Origin: an uncultured Clostridia bacterium | GTDB taxonomy: Bacteria > Bacillota > Clostridia > TANB77 > CAG-508 | NCBI GenBank assembly: GCA_934168355.1 | Contig: CAKPNI010000003.1 | Location: forward strand, 1-64,000 | DNA: 64,000 nt | Direction: 5' to 3' | Program-made: the position numbers and the translations under genes | Notes under the pieces: model-generated | What the model saw: the letters and a program-made list of their open reading frames with translations, nothing else | Told to the model about the DNA's origin: nothing | Databases searched by the model: none | In this document: positions 18,163-27,917 of the stretch, one piece after another | Layout of the letters: each line of letters opens with the position of its first letter | How positions within the stretch are numbered: the stretch's first letter is position 1

Positions 18163-21100
18163 ATGAAGCAAGAACAGAAGAAATTATCCATAATTGTACC
18201 TGTATATAATGCTGAACAATATATGGAGAAATGTTTAAACAGATTATTAGAACAATCATATTCAAATATAGAAATAATAATTGTAAATGATTGCTCACAG
18301 GGAAACTGTGAAGAAATAGCAAATAAATATAAAGAAATAGACAAAAGAGTAAAATATATAAAACATGAAAAAAATAGAGGATTATTTCAAGCAAGAATTA
18401 CAGGAACAAGTATTGCAACAGGGGAGTATATTGCATTTTTAGATAGTGATGACTATGTATCAATAGATTATTATAGAACATTGATGCAAAACATTGGGGA
18501 AAACAATGCTGATATTGCTATGGGAAATATGGTATTAGAATATGATGACGGAAGAAAAGAAACATATAACCTTTTTGATGCAAAACATCTTAATTTAGTA
18601 GGAGAAGATTGTTTAGATGAATATTTTGAACAAGAAGGACTTTCATTTGATTGGCATATAATATGGAATAAAATATACAAAATGGAAATATGGAAAAAAG
18701 CATTAAAACATTATAAAAAAATCACAACACATTTATTAATGACAGAAGATTTTGCTTTTTCAACAGTACTATTTTATTATGCAAAAAGACTTACAATGGC
18801 ACAAAATGATTGTGTATTTTACTGTAAACATGAAACAACATCAACCTCTGTAGATGATTTAAAAATTGGAAAGTTTAATAAAAATATAACAGATCTTACA
18901 ACATCATTTGATTTTATAGAAAACTTTTTAAAAGAAGAAAAAATATATAATAAATATAAAATTAAATTTGAAAAATGGAAATGTTTATATGCAAACCAAC
19001 AAAAATCGTATGTAAAAAGATCAAAAATGTCAGATGAGGAAAAAGAAGAAGCTAATAATAAAATTGAAAAATTCTATCCAAATGCAGAAAAAATAAATAA
19101 TTCTGAGTATTTTTATAGTGTAGTTACTAATTGGGACGATGGATTAGAAAGAATAAAATTAGCAATATGTGACAAAAACATAAAATATGTAAGTTTTGAT
19201 ATATTTGATACACTAATAAAAAGACCTTTCTATGAACCAAAAGATTTATTTATATTACTAAATAAATACTTTAGAGAATATACAAATGGTGTATCAGGTA
19301 TGGACTTTTCTAAAATAAGGGTATATTGCGAAAATTTAGCAAGAGAGCAAATAGAAAATGAAGAATGCCAAGATATAACACTTGATGAGATATATAAAAC
19401 AATTGAAAAACAATATGGTATAGAAAAAGATGTTATCGAAAAATTAAAAAACAAAGAAATAGAATATGAAATTAGATTTTGCGATAGAAGAAATACAGGG
19501 TATGAACTATATTTGTTAGCATTAGCAATGGGCAAAAAAGTAATATTTACATCTGATATGTATTTAAGTAAAGAAGTAATACAAAAAATATTAGAAAAAA
19601 ATGGATATATAGATAATGAAAAATTATATTTATCATCAGAAATAAAACTTTCAAAAGGAAGAGGAGACTTATTTAAGTATGTTTTAAATGACTTACAAAT
19701 AAATCCTGAAGAAATGATACATATAGGGGATAATTATTGGTCAGATGTAACAAAACCAAAAGAATTAGGAATAAATGCAATGCATCTTCCAAAAGCAATA
19801 GATGTAGCATTTAATGAAGAAAAGGTAAATTGCTTATCTAAAATGTTTGTACAAAGTATGCCATTTTGGAGAGATAATGTTGCATCTATGGAGTTTGTTG
19901 GAATTAGAACAATGCTTGCTATGGCAATGAACAAATATTTTGATAATCCATATAGGTCTTTTAATAAATCTTCAGACTTTAATGCAGACCCTTATTTAAT
20001 AGGTTATTATGTACTTGGAATGTACACATTTGCAATATCAAAATGGTTATTAGATAAAACTGCAAATAAGGGCTATAAAAATATGGTATTTATGGCAAGA
20101 GACGGATATTTACCAATGGAAGCATATAAAATAATGAAAAAATTCTATAAAGATGCACCAGAAGAAAAATATTTGTATGTGTCTAGAAAAGCATTAGTGC
20201 CAATAACTATAATAAATAAACTTGATTTTTACAAATTACCAGAATGTATAAATGTAACAAATCATACACCTATTGAAATTTTACAATACCTAAAAGATTG
20301 TTTAAAAGAAAATGTAGATATATATGAGGTTTTTAGTAAAAATAATATAGATCCAGATAAAAAGCTTGAAAATATAATGAATTTCAACAAATTTATCAAA
20401 GTAGTAATTGATAATTTATATGATGAAGCAAAACATCTAAAACAGCTTAATATATTGAGAAAATATTTCGAAACATATTATGAGGACAGTTCTGCAACAT
20501 TTGATGTAGGATATAGTGCAAGACCAGAACTATTTTTATCAACATTATGTCAAAAGCCAATAGATACATTCTTTTTGAATATAAATAAAGATGAAGCATA
20601 TAGACACAGTGATATGGCAGGATTTAAAGTAGAAACATTTTTCTCTGGTAAACCATCTGCTACAGGATTCACTTATGAAGCAATGTTATCTGCATTAGCA
20701 CCATCATGTATAGGATATGATATAAACGGAAATGAAGTTAAACCAGTCTTTGAAAAATATAATAAAACATATCAGGAAGAATTTATAATTAGTATTATGC
20801 AAAATTCAGCAATTGAATTTGTAAATGACGTTGTAAATACTTTTGGAGAGGAAATAAGTGAATTATATTATGAAAAATATTATATATCATTACCTGTTAT
20901 GGCATATATAAATTCTGCAAAAGATGTAGATAAATCAATATTTGATGCTATTTATTTTGAAGATGATGTACGTATAAAAGAGCCTGTAAAAATGACTACA
21001 GAATGGAATAATGAATTATGGAATAAAAATCAACGTACAATGGGTGAATTAATAAGTAGAGGTGTAATAGTAAATAACAATGTAGAAAATTATGGATATT

Positions 21101-21324
21101 TAGATTATAATAGAAACCCTGATTTAGAGCATCATAGTAAACCAGTAAGATTTATATATTATATGTTATATGATAGACCAACATTTAAAAGAAGAATGAA
21201 AGAATCATTTAAGTCACATAAAATATTATTTGGTATAGGAAAAATAATATATAAAGTGTGTGCAAAAATAAAGAATATAATATATAATATAATTCGAATG
21301 GGAAAAGGAGGAAAAAAAAAGTGA
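18163..21324 (+). CDS. second GT2-HAD fusion protein (COG5610-type)
   Basis: A 1053-residue paralogue of the preceding gene. The ATG at 18163 has AAGGAG six bases upstream; an in-frame GTG at 18136 does not. Its GT2 domain looks intact (LSIIVPVYNAEQYMEKC, IIVNDCSQ, AFLDSDDYVSIDYYR). The HAD nucleophile segment is VSFDIFDTLIKRPF, later FTSDMYLSKE and HIGDNYWSDV, then FMARDGYLPMEAYK. It ends in a basic tail rather than a coiled coil. Its last codon overlaps the GTG start of the ABC ATPase gene, so it is coupled to export. It probably adds or trims a glycosyl-phosphate on the exported polymer (inference). Confidence 0.75.
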   Translation: MKQEQKKLSIIVPVYNAEQYMEKCLNRLLEQSYSNIEIIIVNDCSQGNCEEIANKYKEIDKRVKYIKHEKNRGLFQARITGTSIATGEYIAFLDSDDYVSIDYYRTLMQNIGENNADIAMGNMVLEYDDGRKETYNLFDAKHLNLVGEDCLDEYFEQEGLSFDWHIIWNKIYKMEIWKKALKHYKKITTHLLMTEDFAFSTVLFYYAKRLTMAQNDCVFYCKHETTSTSVDDLKIGKFNKNITDLTTSFDFIENFLKEEKIYNKYKIKFEKWKCLYANQQKSYVKRSKMSDEEKEEANNKIEKFYPNAEKINNSEYFYSVVTNWDDGLERIKLAICDKNIKYVSFDIFDTLIKRPFYEPKDLFILLNKYFREYTNGVSGMDFSKIRVYCENLAREQIENEECQDITLDEIYKTIEKQYGIEKDVIEKLKNKEIEYEIRFCDRRNTGYELYLLALAMGKKVIFTSDMYLSKEVIQKILEKNGYIDNEKLYLSSEIKLSKGRGDLFKYVLNDLQINPEEMIHIGDNYWSDVTKPKELGINAMHLPKAIDVAFNEEKVNCLSKMFVQSMPFWRDNVASMEFVGIRTMLAMAMNKYFDNPYRSFNKSSDFNADPYLIGYYVLGMYTFAISKWLLDKTANKGYKNMVFMARDGYLPMEAYKIMKKFYKDAPEEKYLYVSRKALVPITIINKLDFYKLPECINVTNHTPIEILQYLKDCLKENVDIYEVFSKNNIDPDKKLENIMNFNKFIKVVIDNLYDEAKHLKQLNILRKYFETYYEDSSATFDVGYSARPELFLSTLCQKPIDTFFLNINKDEAYRHSDMAGFKVETFFSGKPSATGFTYEAMLSALAPSCIGYDINGNEVKPVFEKYNKTYQEEFIISIMQNSAIEFVNDVVNTFGEEISELYYEKYYISLPVMAYINSAKDVDKSIFDAIYFEDDVRIKEPVKMTTEWNNELWNKNQRTMGELISRGVIVNNNVENYGYLDYNRNPDLEHHSKPVRFIYYMLYDRPTFKRRMKESFKSHKILFGIGKIIYKVCAKIKNIIYNIIRMGKGGKKK

Positions 21325-22067
21325 AAGAAAAAGACGGAGAAGAATATGCAATAGAGGTACAAGATGTATACAAGACATTTAATGTGTATTTAGACAAAGC
21401 CAATAGTTTGAAAGAAAAAATGCTATTTTGGAAGAGGAATAAAAAAGAAGTAAGAGAAGTATTAAAAGGAATAAATTTGAATATAAAAAAAGGTGAAGCA
21501 GTTGCTCTAATTGGGGTAAATGGAAGCGGAAAATCAACATTATTAAAATTAATGACAAAGATAATTTATCCAAATAAGGGACAAATTATAACAAATGGAA
21601 AATTAACATCATTACTAGAATTAGGAGCAGGTTTCCATCCAGACTTTTCAGGCAGGGAAAATATATATTTTAATGCTTCAATATTTGGATTAACAAAAAA
21701 GCAAATAGATGACAGGTTACAACAAATAATTGACTTTTCTGAATTAAAAGATTATATAGACAATCCTGTTAGAACATATTCTTCAGGAATGTATATGAGA
21801 CTTGCTTTTGCTGTTGCAATAAATGTAGATGCAGATATTTTATTAGTAGATGAAATTTTATCTGTTGGAGACCAACATTTCCAAGAAAAATGCATAAATA
21901 AAATGAAAGAACTAAAAAAAGAAGGAAAAACAATGGTTTTTGTAACACATGGTTTAGAGTCAGCAAAAGAACTATGTGATAGAGCTGTATGGATTAACAA
22001 AGGTGTTATAAGAATGGATGGAAATACAGATGAAGTAATAAAAAAATATATAGAAGAAACAGCATAA
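21321..22067 (+). CDS. polysaccharide ABC exporter ATPase (Wzt/TagH-like)
   Basis: A 248-residue ATPase with a GTG start and AAAGGAGG just before it. Walker A is GVNGSGKSTLLKL near residue 61, the signature YSSGMYMRLAFAVA near 154 and Walker B DILLVDEILSVGD near 174. The LLELGAGFHPDFSGREN segment is typical of O-antigen and teichoic-acid exporters. It lacks the long C-terminal carbohydrate-binding domain of some Wzt proteins. It forms a transporter with the next gene, moving a lipid-linked glycan across the membrane. Confidence 0.93.
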   Translation: MKEKDGEEYAIEVQDVYKTFNVYLDKANSLKEKMLFWKRNKKEVREVLKGINLNIKKGEAVALIGVNGSGKSTLLKLMTKIIYPNKGQIITNGKLTSLLELGAGFHPDFSGRENIYFNASIFGLTKKQIDDRLQQIIDFSELKDYIDNPVRTYSSGMYMRLAFAVAINVDADILLVDEILSVGDQHFQEKCINKMKELKKEGKTMVFVTHGLESAKELCDRAVWINKGVIRMDGNTDEVIKKYIEETA

Positions 22068-22081
22068 GAAAGGAGAAACAG

Positions 22082-22855
22082 ATGAAATTTTTTAAAGCAT
22101 TATATGATTATAGAGAATTATTAAAAACAAGTATAAGTAAAGATGTAAGAGGAAAATATAAAAATTCAGTATTAGGAATATTATGGTCATTTTTAAACCC
22201 ATTACTACAAATTGCAGTATATGCATTAGTATTTCCATTAATTATGAGAAATAGTATTCCAAATTATACAGTGTTTATATGTTGTGGGCTAATACCTTGG
22301 ACTTTTTGTACATCAGCAATTAACAGAACCTCATTTACGATGGTAGAAAATGGAAATATTATAAAAAAGGTGTTTTTTCCAAGAGAAATACTGCCATTAT
22401 CTGTAGTAACTAGTGAAGCTATAAACTTTATAATTTCAACACTTATAATTTTAGCATTTGTTATTGCATATGGTATGGGAATTAGCAAATTTATAATTTT
22501 CTATCCATTGGTATTATTAGTACAATATATACTTTTAATTGGAATTTCTTTTATAGTATCAAGTGTTACAGTATATTTTAGAGATTTACAACATTTTATA
22601 GGAATTGCTTTACAATTACTATTTTATGCAACACCAATAGTATATATACCAGATGCAATACCATTAGAATTTCAATGGATAATAAAATATAATCCTATGA
22701 CTTACATAATAAATGCTTACAGAGATATTTTTTACTATCAACAAATGCCAAGTTTAATGTTTTTGGCAAGAATACTAATATTAGGAATAGTAATATGTTT
22801 GGTTGGATATTTTATATTTAACAAATTACAAAGAAGATTTGCAGAAGAACTTTAA
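22082..22855 (+). CDS. polysaccharide ABC exporter permease (Wzm/TagG-like)
   Basis: A 257-residue ABC-2-type permease with six membrane helices. The N-terminal amphipathic stretch (LLKTSISKDVRGKYKNSVLG) and IKYNPMTYIINAYRDIFYY near the end are family hallmarks. It starts 14 bases after the ATPase gene with AAAGGAG. The pair exports the glycan made by the surrounding glycosyltransferases. Confidence 0.93.
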   Translation: MKFFKALYDYRELLKTSISKDVRGKYKNSVLGILWSFLNPLLQIAVYALVFPLIMRNSIPNYTVFICCGLIPWTFCTSAINRTSFTMVENGNIIKKVFFPREILPLSVVTSEAINFIISTLIILAFVIAYGMGISKFIIFYPLVLLVQYILLIGISFIVSSVTVYFRDLQHFIGIALQLLFYATPIVYIPDAIPLEFQWIIKYNPMTYIINAYRDIFYYQQMPSLMFLARILILGIVICLVGYFIFNKLQRRFAEEL

Positions 22856-22872
22856 AATTAGGAGAATAATAA

Positions 22873-25131
22873 ATGAAAGAATTTAATTTTAAGTTAGAGC
22901 CAGGAAAAAAATTATATAATAACAGAGAGTATGTGGAGAATTTTCCACTTATCTCTGTTATTGTGCCTTTTTATAATAGCGAAAAATTTATTGAACAAAC
23001 AATAAAATCAATATTAAATCAAACCTTTCCAAGTTATGAAATTTTAATAATTGATGATGGTTCAACAAATAAAATGGCATTAGAAAAATTAGAACAAATA
23101 AAAGAATTAGACAAAAGAATAAAAGTATTTCATAAACAAAATGAAGGACTTGCAACCACAAGAGATTATGGAGCAAGCAAGTCTGATGAGCATGCTAAAT
23201 ATCTTATGTTTATTGATGATGATGATTTAATAGAACCAACATTTTTAGAATGTGGATTTTGGACCTTAGAAACTAATAAAGATGCTGCTTGGGCATATTC
23301 TGATTCAGTGGGATTTAGTTCCCTAGAATATACTTGGAATAAATATTTTAGCTCTGAAAAAATGAAAAAAGAAAATGATTTGATTTCTGCAGCATTAGTT
23401 AGAAAGACAGATTTCTTTTTAGTAAATGGATATAACCTAAAAGAAAAAGCTGTAAATGAAGATTGGAATTTTTGGCTAAAATTATTGAGTAAGGAAAAAT
23501 TTCCTGTACATATAAGTTTTTATGGAGAATGGTATAGAAGAAAAGAAAATGGAGAATTGCAAAGGTCTAGAGAAAACAAAGAAAGAAGTTTAGAAATAAT
23601 AAATAATACAGCAAAAGGTGTAACAAAAGAAATAAAAGCAAAGCAATATCCATGTTACAATTATAATTATGAACTTATAGAAGATAATTTAAAAAATATA
23701 GAAATACCTAAAAGAATAAATAAAAAAGATACAATAAATATTTTATTTATAATTCCTTGGATGGTTACAGGTGGAGCTGATTTATTTAATTTAAGTTTAG
23801 TTAAAGGATTAAATAAAGAAAGATATGAAATAACAATAATATCTACAGAGCCAAATGAAAATGTATTAAGACAAGAGTTTGAAAACAATGAAAATGTAAG
23901 AGTATATGATTTAACATCATTTTTAGATAAAAGATATTGGGTAGCTTTTGTAAATTATATTATCCAAAAGGAAAATATAAATTTAATCTTTAATTCTAAT
24001 AGTAAAACAGGTTATTCTATGTTACCATACCTAAAATCAATGTATCCAGAAATACCGATTCTTGACTATGTACACATGGAAGAGTGGTATAATAGAAATG
24101 GTGGATATTCAAGATATTCTTCAATGTATAATTCTATAATAGACAAAACCATGGTATGTAATGGAAATAGCAAAAATGTTTTAGAAGAACATTTTAAAAG
24201 AAATCCAGATGAAGTTCAAACAGTATATATAGGTGTTGATGAAGAAAAATTTAATCCTGATAGATATAATAAAGAAGAGCTAGAAAAAAAATATTTAGGT
24301 GGTACAACAAATAAAAAAATAATATCATTTATATGTAGAATTTCGGAGCAAAAAAGACCATTACTATTTTTAGAAATTATTAAAAAGCTAAAAGAAAAAA
24401 GACAAGATTTTAAGGTTTTAGTTGTAGGAGATGGTAATCTTCTTGGCAAAATGAAAGAAAAAGCTAAAAAGATGAATCTTTTAGAAGATATTATATTTTT
24501 GGGAGAAATTAAAAATACAGGGGAAATATACAAAATAAGTAATGTAACTGTAAATTGTTCATTAAAAGAAGGTTTAGCATTAACCTCTTATGAATCGCTA
24601 AGTATGAATGTACCAATTGTTTCGAGTGATGTTGGAGGACAAAAAGAACTAATTTCAAAAGATGTTGGAGAAATAGTAAAATTAATGCAAAATGAAGAAG
24701 ATGTTTATTTAGAAAAATATAGTCCTGAAGAAATAAATAGTTATGTTAAAGCAATAAACAAGGTTTTAGACAATTTAGAAATTTATAAATCAAATTGTAG
24801 AAAAAGAATTTGTGAGAATTTTACAATAAATAAGATGATTGAAAAGATGGATAGTATTTTTGAAGAAACTCATAAAAATCCATCAAAGAAAAAAATAGAA
24901 AATGGTTATGGCCTTTCAAACAATAGAGATATCACAAGAGAATTAATTACAGCTAATTTCAAAAGTGATGAAGTAGAATATAAATGGGAATGTAGTGAGT
25001 ATGAAAGAAAAGTATATGGAAAAAATTATTCTGTTTTTGGACTTAATTCAAGAAGAGAGTTACTTAAAGAAAAATTATGGCAGATACCAGCATGGAGATT
25101 ACTTATTAAAGTATATCATAAAATAAGATAA
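22873..25131 (+). CDS. bimodular GT2-GT4 glycosyltransferase
   Basis: A 752-residue soluble protein. Residues 20-230 form a GT2 domain (LISVIVPFYNSEKFIEQTI, IIDDGSTNK, MFIDDDDLIEPTF, NEDWNFWLKLL). Residues 290-650 form a GT4 GT-B domain (ILFIIPWMVTGGADLFNL, CRISEQKRPLLFLEII, VVGDGNLLGKMK, EGLALTSYESLSMNVPIVSSDVGG, the last holding the E-x7-E donor motif). Two linked transferases suggest it adds a repeating disaccharide. It closes the locus; a terminator follows. Confidence 0.88.
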   Translation: MKEFNFKLEPGKKLYNNREYVENFPLISVIVPFYNSEKFIEQTIKSILNQTFPSYEILIIDDGSTNKMALEKLEQIKELDKRIKVFHKQNEGLATTRDYGASKSDEHAKYLMFIDDDDLIEPTFLECGFWTLETNKDAAWAYSDSVGFSSLEYTWNKYFSSEKMKKENDLISAALVRKTDFFLVNGYNLKEKAVNEDWNFWLKLLSKEKFPVHISFYGEWYRRKENGELQRSRENKERSLEIINNTAKGVTKEIKAKQYPCYNYNYELIEDNLKNIEIPKRINKKDTINILFIIPWMVTGGADLFNLSLVKGLNKERYEITIISTEPNENVLRQEFENNENVRVYDLTSFLDKRYWVAFVNYIIQKENINLIFNSNSKTGYSMLPYLKSMYPEIPILDYVHMEEWYNRNGGYSRYSSMYNSIIDKTMVCNGNSKNVLEEHFKRNPDEVQTVYIGVDEEKFNPDRYNKEELEKKYLGGTTNKKIISFICRISEQKRPLLFLEIIKKLKEKRQDFKVLVVGDGNLLGKMKEKAKKMNLLEDIIFLGEIKNTGEIYKISNVTVNCSLKEGLALTSYESLSMNVPIVSSDVGGQKELISKDVGEIVKLMQNEEDVYLEKYSPEEINSYVKAINKVLDNLEIYKSNCRKRICENFTINKMIEKMDSIFEETHKNPSKKKIENGYGLSNNRDITRELITANFKSDEVEYKWECSEYERKVYGKNYSVFGLNSRRELLKEKLWQIPAWRLLIKVYHKIR

Positions 25132-25142
25132 TTAAATAATAA

Positions 25143-25182
25143 AAAAATGAGTATGTAAATTAAGTTATATATACTCATTTTT
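25143..25182 (+). terminator. terminator closing the glycan locus
   Basis: AAAAATGAGTAT (25143-25154) pairs with ATACTCATTTTT (25171-25182). Confidence 0.8.
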
Positions 25183-25206
25183 ATTATATATTAGAATATT
25201 TTACAA

Positions 25207-25235
25207 TTGACTTTTATATATGTTTGTGATAGTAT
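25207..25235 (+). promoter_or_regulatory. probable promoter of the lectin-hydrolase pair
   Basis: TTGACT at 25207-25212, 17-base spacer, TAGTAT at 25230-25235, 50 bases before the start codon. Confidence 0.5.
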
Positions 25236-25284
25236 TTTAATCGAGATAATTTGACAAAATTCATAAAAATTAGGGGGAAGAATA

Positions 25285-27900
25285 ATGAAAAGAGTTTTAG
25301 TAAGAGCAGCATTTGTCATAACAATAATTCAATTAATTTTATTGCAAACAAATTCATATGCAACAGGAGAAAATGGTAAGGCAAATACTGTAAAAATTAG
25401 TGAAGGAATTTACAAAATAGTTTTAGCAGATTCGCCAGAAAAAAGTATAACTATAGAAAATGATAGTTCAGAAAATGGTGCAAATGTTTGTATACAAAAA
25501 TATAATAACAACATTAGTCAGCTATTTAAAATAAGATATAATAATGCAGGATTCTGTGAAATAATCCCTGTTAATTCAGGAAAAAGAATAGATGTTGCAG
25601 GATGGGGAAATGGTGTAAATATTGAGCAATGGGGAGAAAATAATACATCAGATAGTCAACAATTTACAATATCAAAAAATAAAGACGAAACTTATAATAT
25701 AATAGGAAAAAGACAAAATTTATATTTAACCGCAGAGGAAACATCTTCGGAAAATAAAATAAATTTAATAGGAAACGAGAAAGACGAAAAAAAATCACAA
25801 AAATTTAAACTAGAAAAAATAGAAACTCCAGAAAATGGAAGATATAAAATAGTTCTAGCAAATTCAAGGACACAAAGTGTATCTGTAAAAAATGGAAAAA
25901 TCGGAAATGCCGTTGGTATAGAATTAAATACATATCAAAACACTGTTAAACAACAATATGAACTAAGATATGATAATGAAGGTTATTGTGAAATTATTCC
26001 AGTACATTCTGAAAAAAGATTAGATGTATGTGGATGGGGAAATGGTGTAAATATTGAGCAATGGACTGAAAACAATTCAACAGATAGCCAAAAGTGGACA
26101 ATAATAAAAAATGAAAAAGGAAACTTTAATATTATATCTAAAAGACAAAATTTATATTTAACAGCACAAAACTCAAATTCTTCAAATGGTACAAAAATAG
26201 AAGGACATGAGAAAAACGGAGAAAATGGACAAGAATTTTATTTAGAAAAAATAGGGTCAAATAAAATAGTAGAAGAAGGAACATATAAAATAGTAAGTGC
26301 AAGCAATAGAAATAAAAGTATATCAATAGATAGAGGTAGCTCAGATAATAATGCTAATGTTCACTTATGGGAATTTAATAATTGCTTAGAACAAGAATTC
26401 AATTTAGTATATGATGAAAATGACGGCTATTATGAATTTATAGCTGTAAACTCTGGAAAAAGATTAGATGTATGTGGATGGGGAAATGGAACCAATATAG
26501 CACAATGGTCTAAGAATCCTAACACCGATAGCCAAAAATGGAAAATAGTTAAAAACTCTAAGGGAAATTATAACATAATATCAAAAAGGCAAGGTCTTTA
26601 TTTAACTGTTAATAATTCTAATTTTTCAGATGGAGCAAATATCGAAGCATGCTGGAAAAATGAAAGTGATGGACAAGAATTTAAAATAGAAAAAATAGCT
26701 ACAAAAAGTGAGAAAACTGTAGAAGATGGCACATATAAAATGATGGTTAATTCTAATAGAAATATGGTAGTAGAAGCAGCAGGTGGAAATTGGGATAATT
26801 GTGGAAGATTACAGGTTTGGCAAAATTTTGATACATCATGGCAAAAAGTAAAAATTACATATGAAAATGGATTTTATAAAATAGGATTAAATCATAGTGG
26901 AAAAAGCTTAACAGTAAAATATGATAGAAGTTCAGTAGGCTCAGAAGTTATGCAATATGACTTTAACTGGGGAGAAAATCAAAAATGGATAATTAGAGAT
27001 AATGGAAATGATAGTATTTCTATATATCCATTATCTAGCTGGACATATGCTTTAAATGTTAATGAAAATATAAGTAATGGTTCGGTTTTAAATTTGAATT
27101 ACAAAACACAAGATGAAACAGAAAAATTTCATTTAGAAAGATATTATGAAAGATATGCACAAGAAGGAACATATGGATGGTCAGGACTTAAAGTACAAGG
27201 AAATGGCAATGGTGGAGAATATTTAAAGTTTTATAAAGTAGGAAATGGAAGCAAAAAACTATTTTTAAATTTTTCAATACATGGATTTGAAGATTCATAC
27301 TATAGAGATGGTTCAGAGTTAACATACATGGCAGATGAATTTTATTCATATATGAAACAAAATATGCCATTAGATTTAGTAGATCAATGGACGATATATA
27401 TTCTTCCAGCATCAAATCCGGATGGACAACATAATGGTTGGACAAATAACGGACCAGGCAGAACAACAATTTATAGCTGGGCAAATGGAAATAAGGGAAT
27501 AGATATGAATAGATGTTTTCCTGTAAATTATAAATCAACTACTAATTCTTCAAGAAACTATAATGGAACTCAACCTTTACAAGCTTTTGAAGCAGAAAGT
27601 TTAAGAAATTTTGTGTTATCTAATACAGGAAGCAAAAATATTGTAATAGATATTCATGGATGGTTAAATGAAACAATAGGGGATAGTGGAATTGGATGGT
27701 ATTACAGAAATCAATTTGGAATAAGTAATCATATTGGAACATATGGTAGTGGCTACTTCATTCAATGGGCAAGAACAATAGCAAATACAAGATCTATGCT
27801 TTTGGAATTGCCAGAAGTACAAAATCACAATCAAGTACTTGAAAGAAATTATTCTAATAAATTTATAAATGCTACAATTCAATTATTAAAAGATAATTAA
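25285..27900 (+). CDS. secreted M14 zinc carboxypeptidase with four ricin-type lectin domains
   Basis: An 871-residue exported protein with AGGGGGAAG before the ATG and a signal peptide of about 28 residues ending SYATG. Four beta-trefoil (RICIN/CBM13-like) modules of about 140 residues start at (S/E)EG-I-Y-K-I-type segments; three carry LD/ID-V-x-GWGNG and the fourth is diverged. From about residue 630 an M14 peptidase follows: zinc ligands in SIHGFED (H-x-x-E), ASNPDG, GIDMNRCFP, the third ligand in DIHGW and the catalytic Glu in LLELPE. Such enzymes trim peptidoglycan stem peptides. The trefoils probably bind a glycan at the cell surface, possibly the product of the locus just upstream (inference). 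Confidence 0.85.
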   Translation: MKRVLVRAAFVITIIQLILLQTNSYATGENGKANTVKISEGIYKIVLADSPEKSITIENDSSENGANVCIQKYNNNISQLFKIRYNNAGFCEIIPVNSGKRIDVAGWGNGVNIEQWGENNTSDSQQFTISKNKDETYNIIGKRQNLYLTAEETSSENKINLIGNEKDEKKSQKFKLEKIETPENGRYKIVLANSRTQSVSVKNGKIGNAVGIELNTYQNTVKQQYELRYDNEGYCEIIPVHSEKRLDVCGWGNGVNIEQWTENNSTDSQKWTIIKNEKGNFNIISKRQNLYLTAQNSNSSNGTKIEGHEKNGENGQEFYLEKIGSNKIVEEGTYKIVSASNRNKSISIDRGSSDNNANVHLWEFNNCLEQEFNLVYDENDGYYEFIAVNSGKRLDVCGWGNGTNIAQWSKNPNTDSQKWKIVKNSKGNYNIISKRQGLYLTVNNSNFSDGANIEACWKNESDGQEFKIEKIATKSEKTVEDGTYKMMVNSNRNMVVEAAGGNWDNCGRLQVWQNFDTSWQKVKITYENGFYKIGLNHSGKSLTVKYDRSSVGSEVMQYDFNWGENQKWIIRDNGNDSISIYPLSSWTYALNVNENISNGSVLNLNYKTQDETEKFHLERYYERYAQEGTYGWSGLKVQGNGNGGEYLKFYKVGNGSKKLFLNFSIHGFEDSYYRDGSELTYMADEFYSYMKQNMPLDLVDQWTIYILPASNPDGQHNGWTNNGPGRTTIYSWANGNKGIDMNRCFPVNYKSTTNSSRNYNGTQPLQAFEAESLRNFVLSNTGSKNIVIDIHGWLNETIGDSGIGWYYRNQFGISNHIGTYGSGYFIQWARTIANTRSMLLELPEVQNHNQVLERNYSNKFINATIQLLKDN

Positions 27901-27917
27901 AAGGAGGTTAGCAGAAT

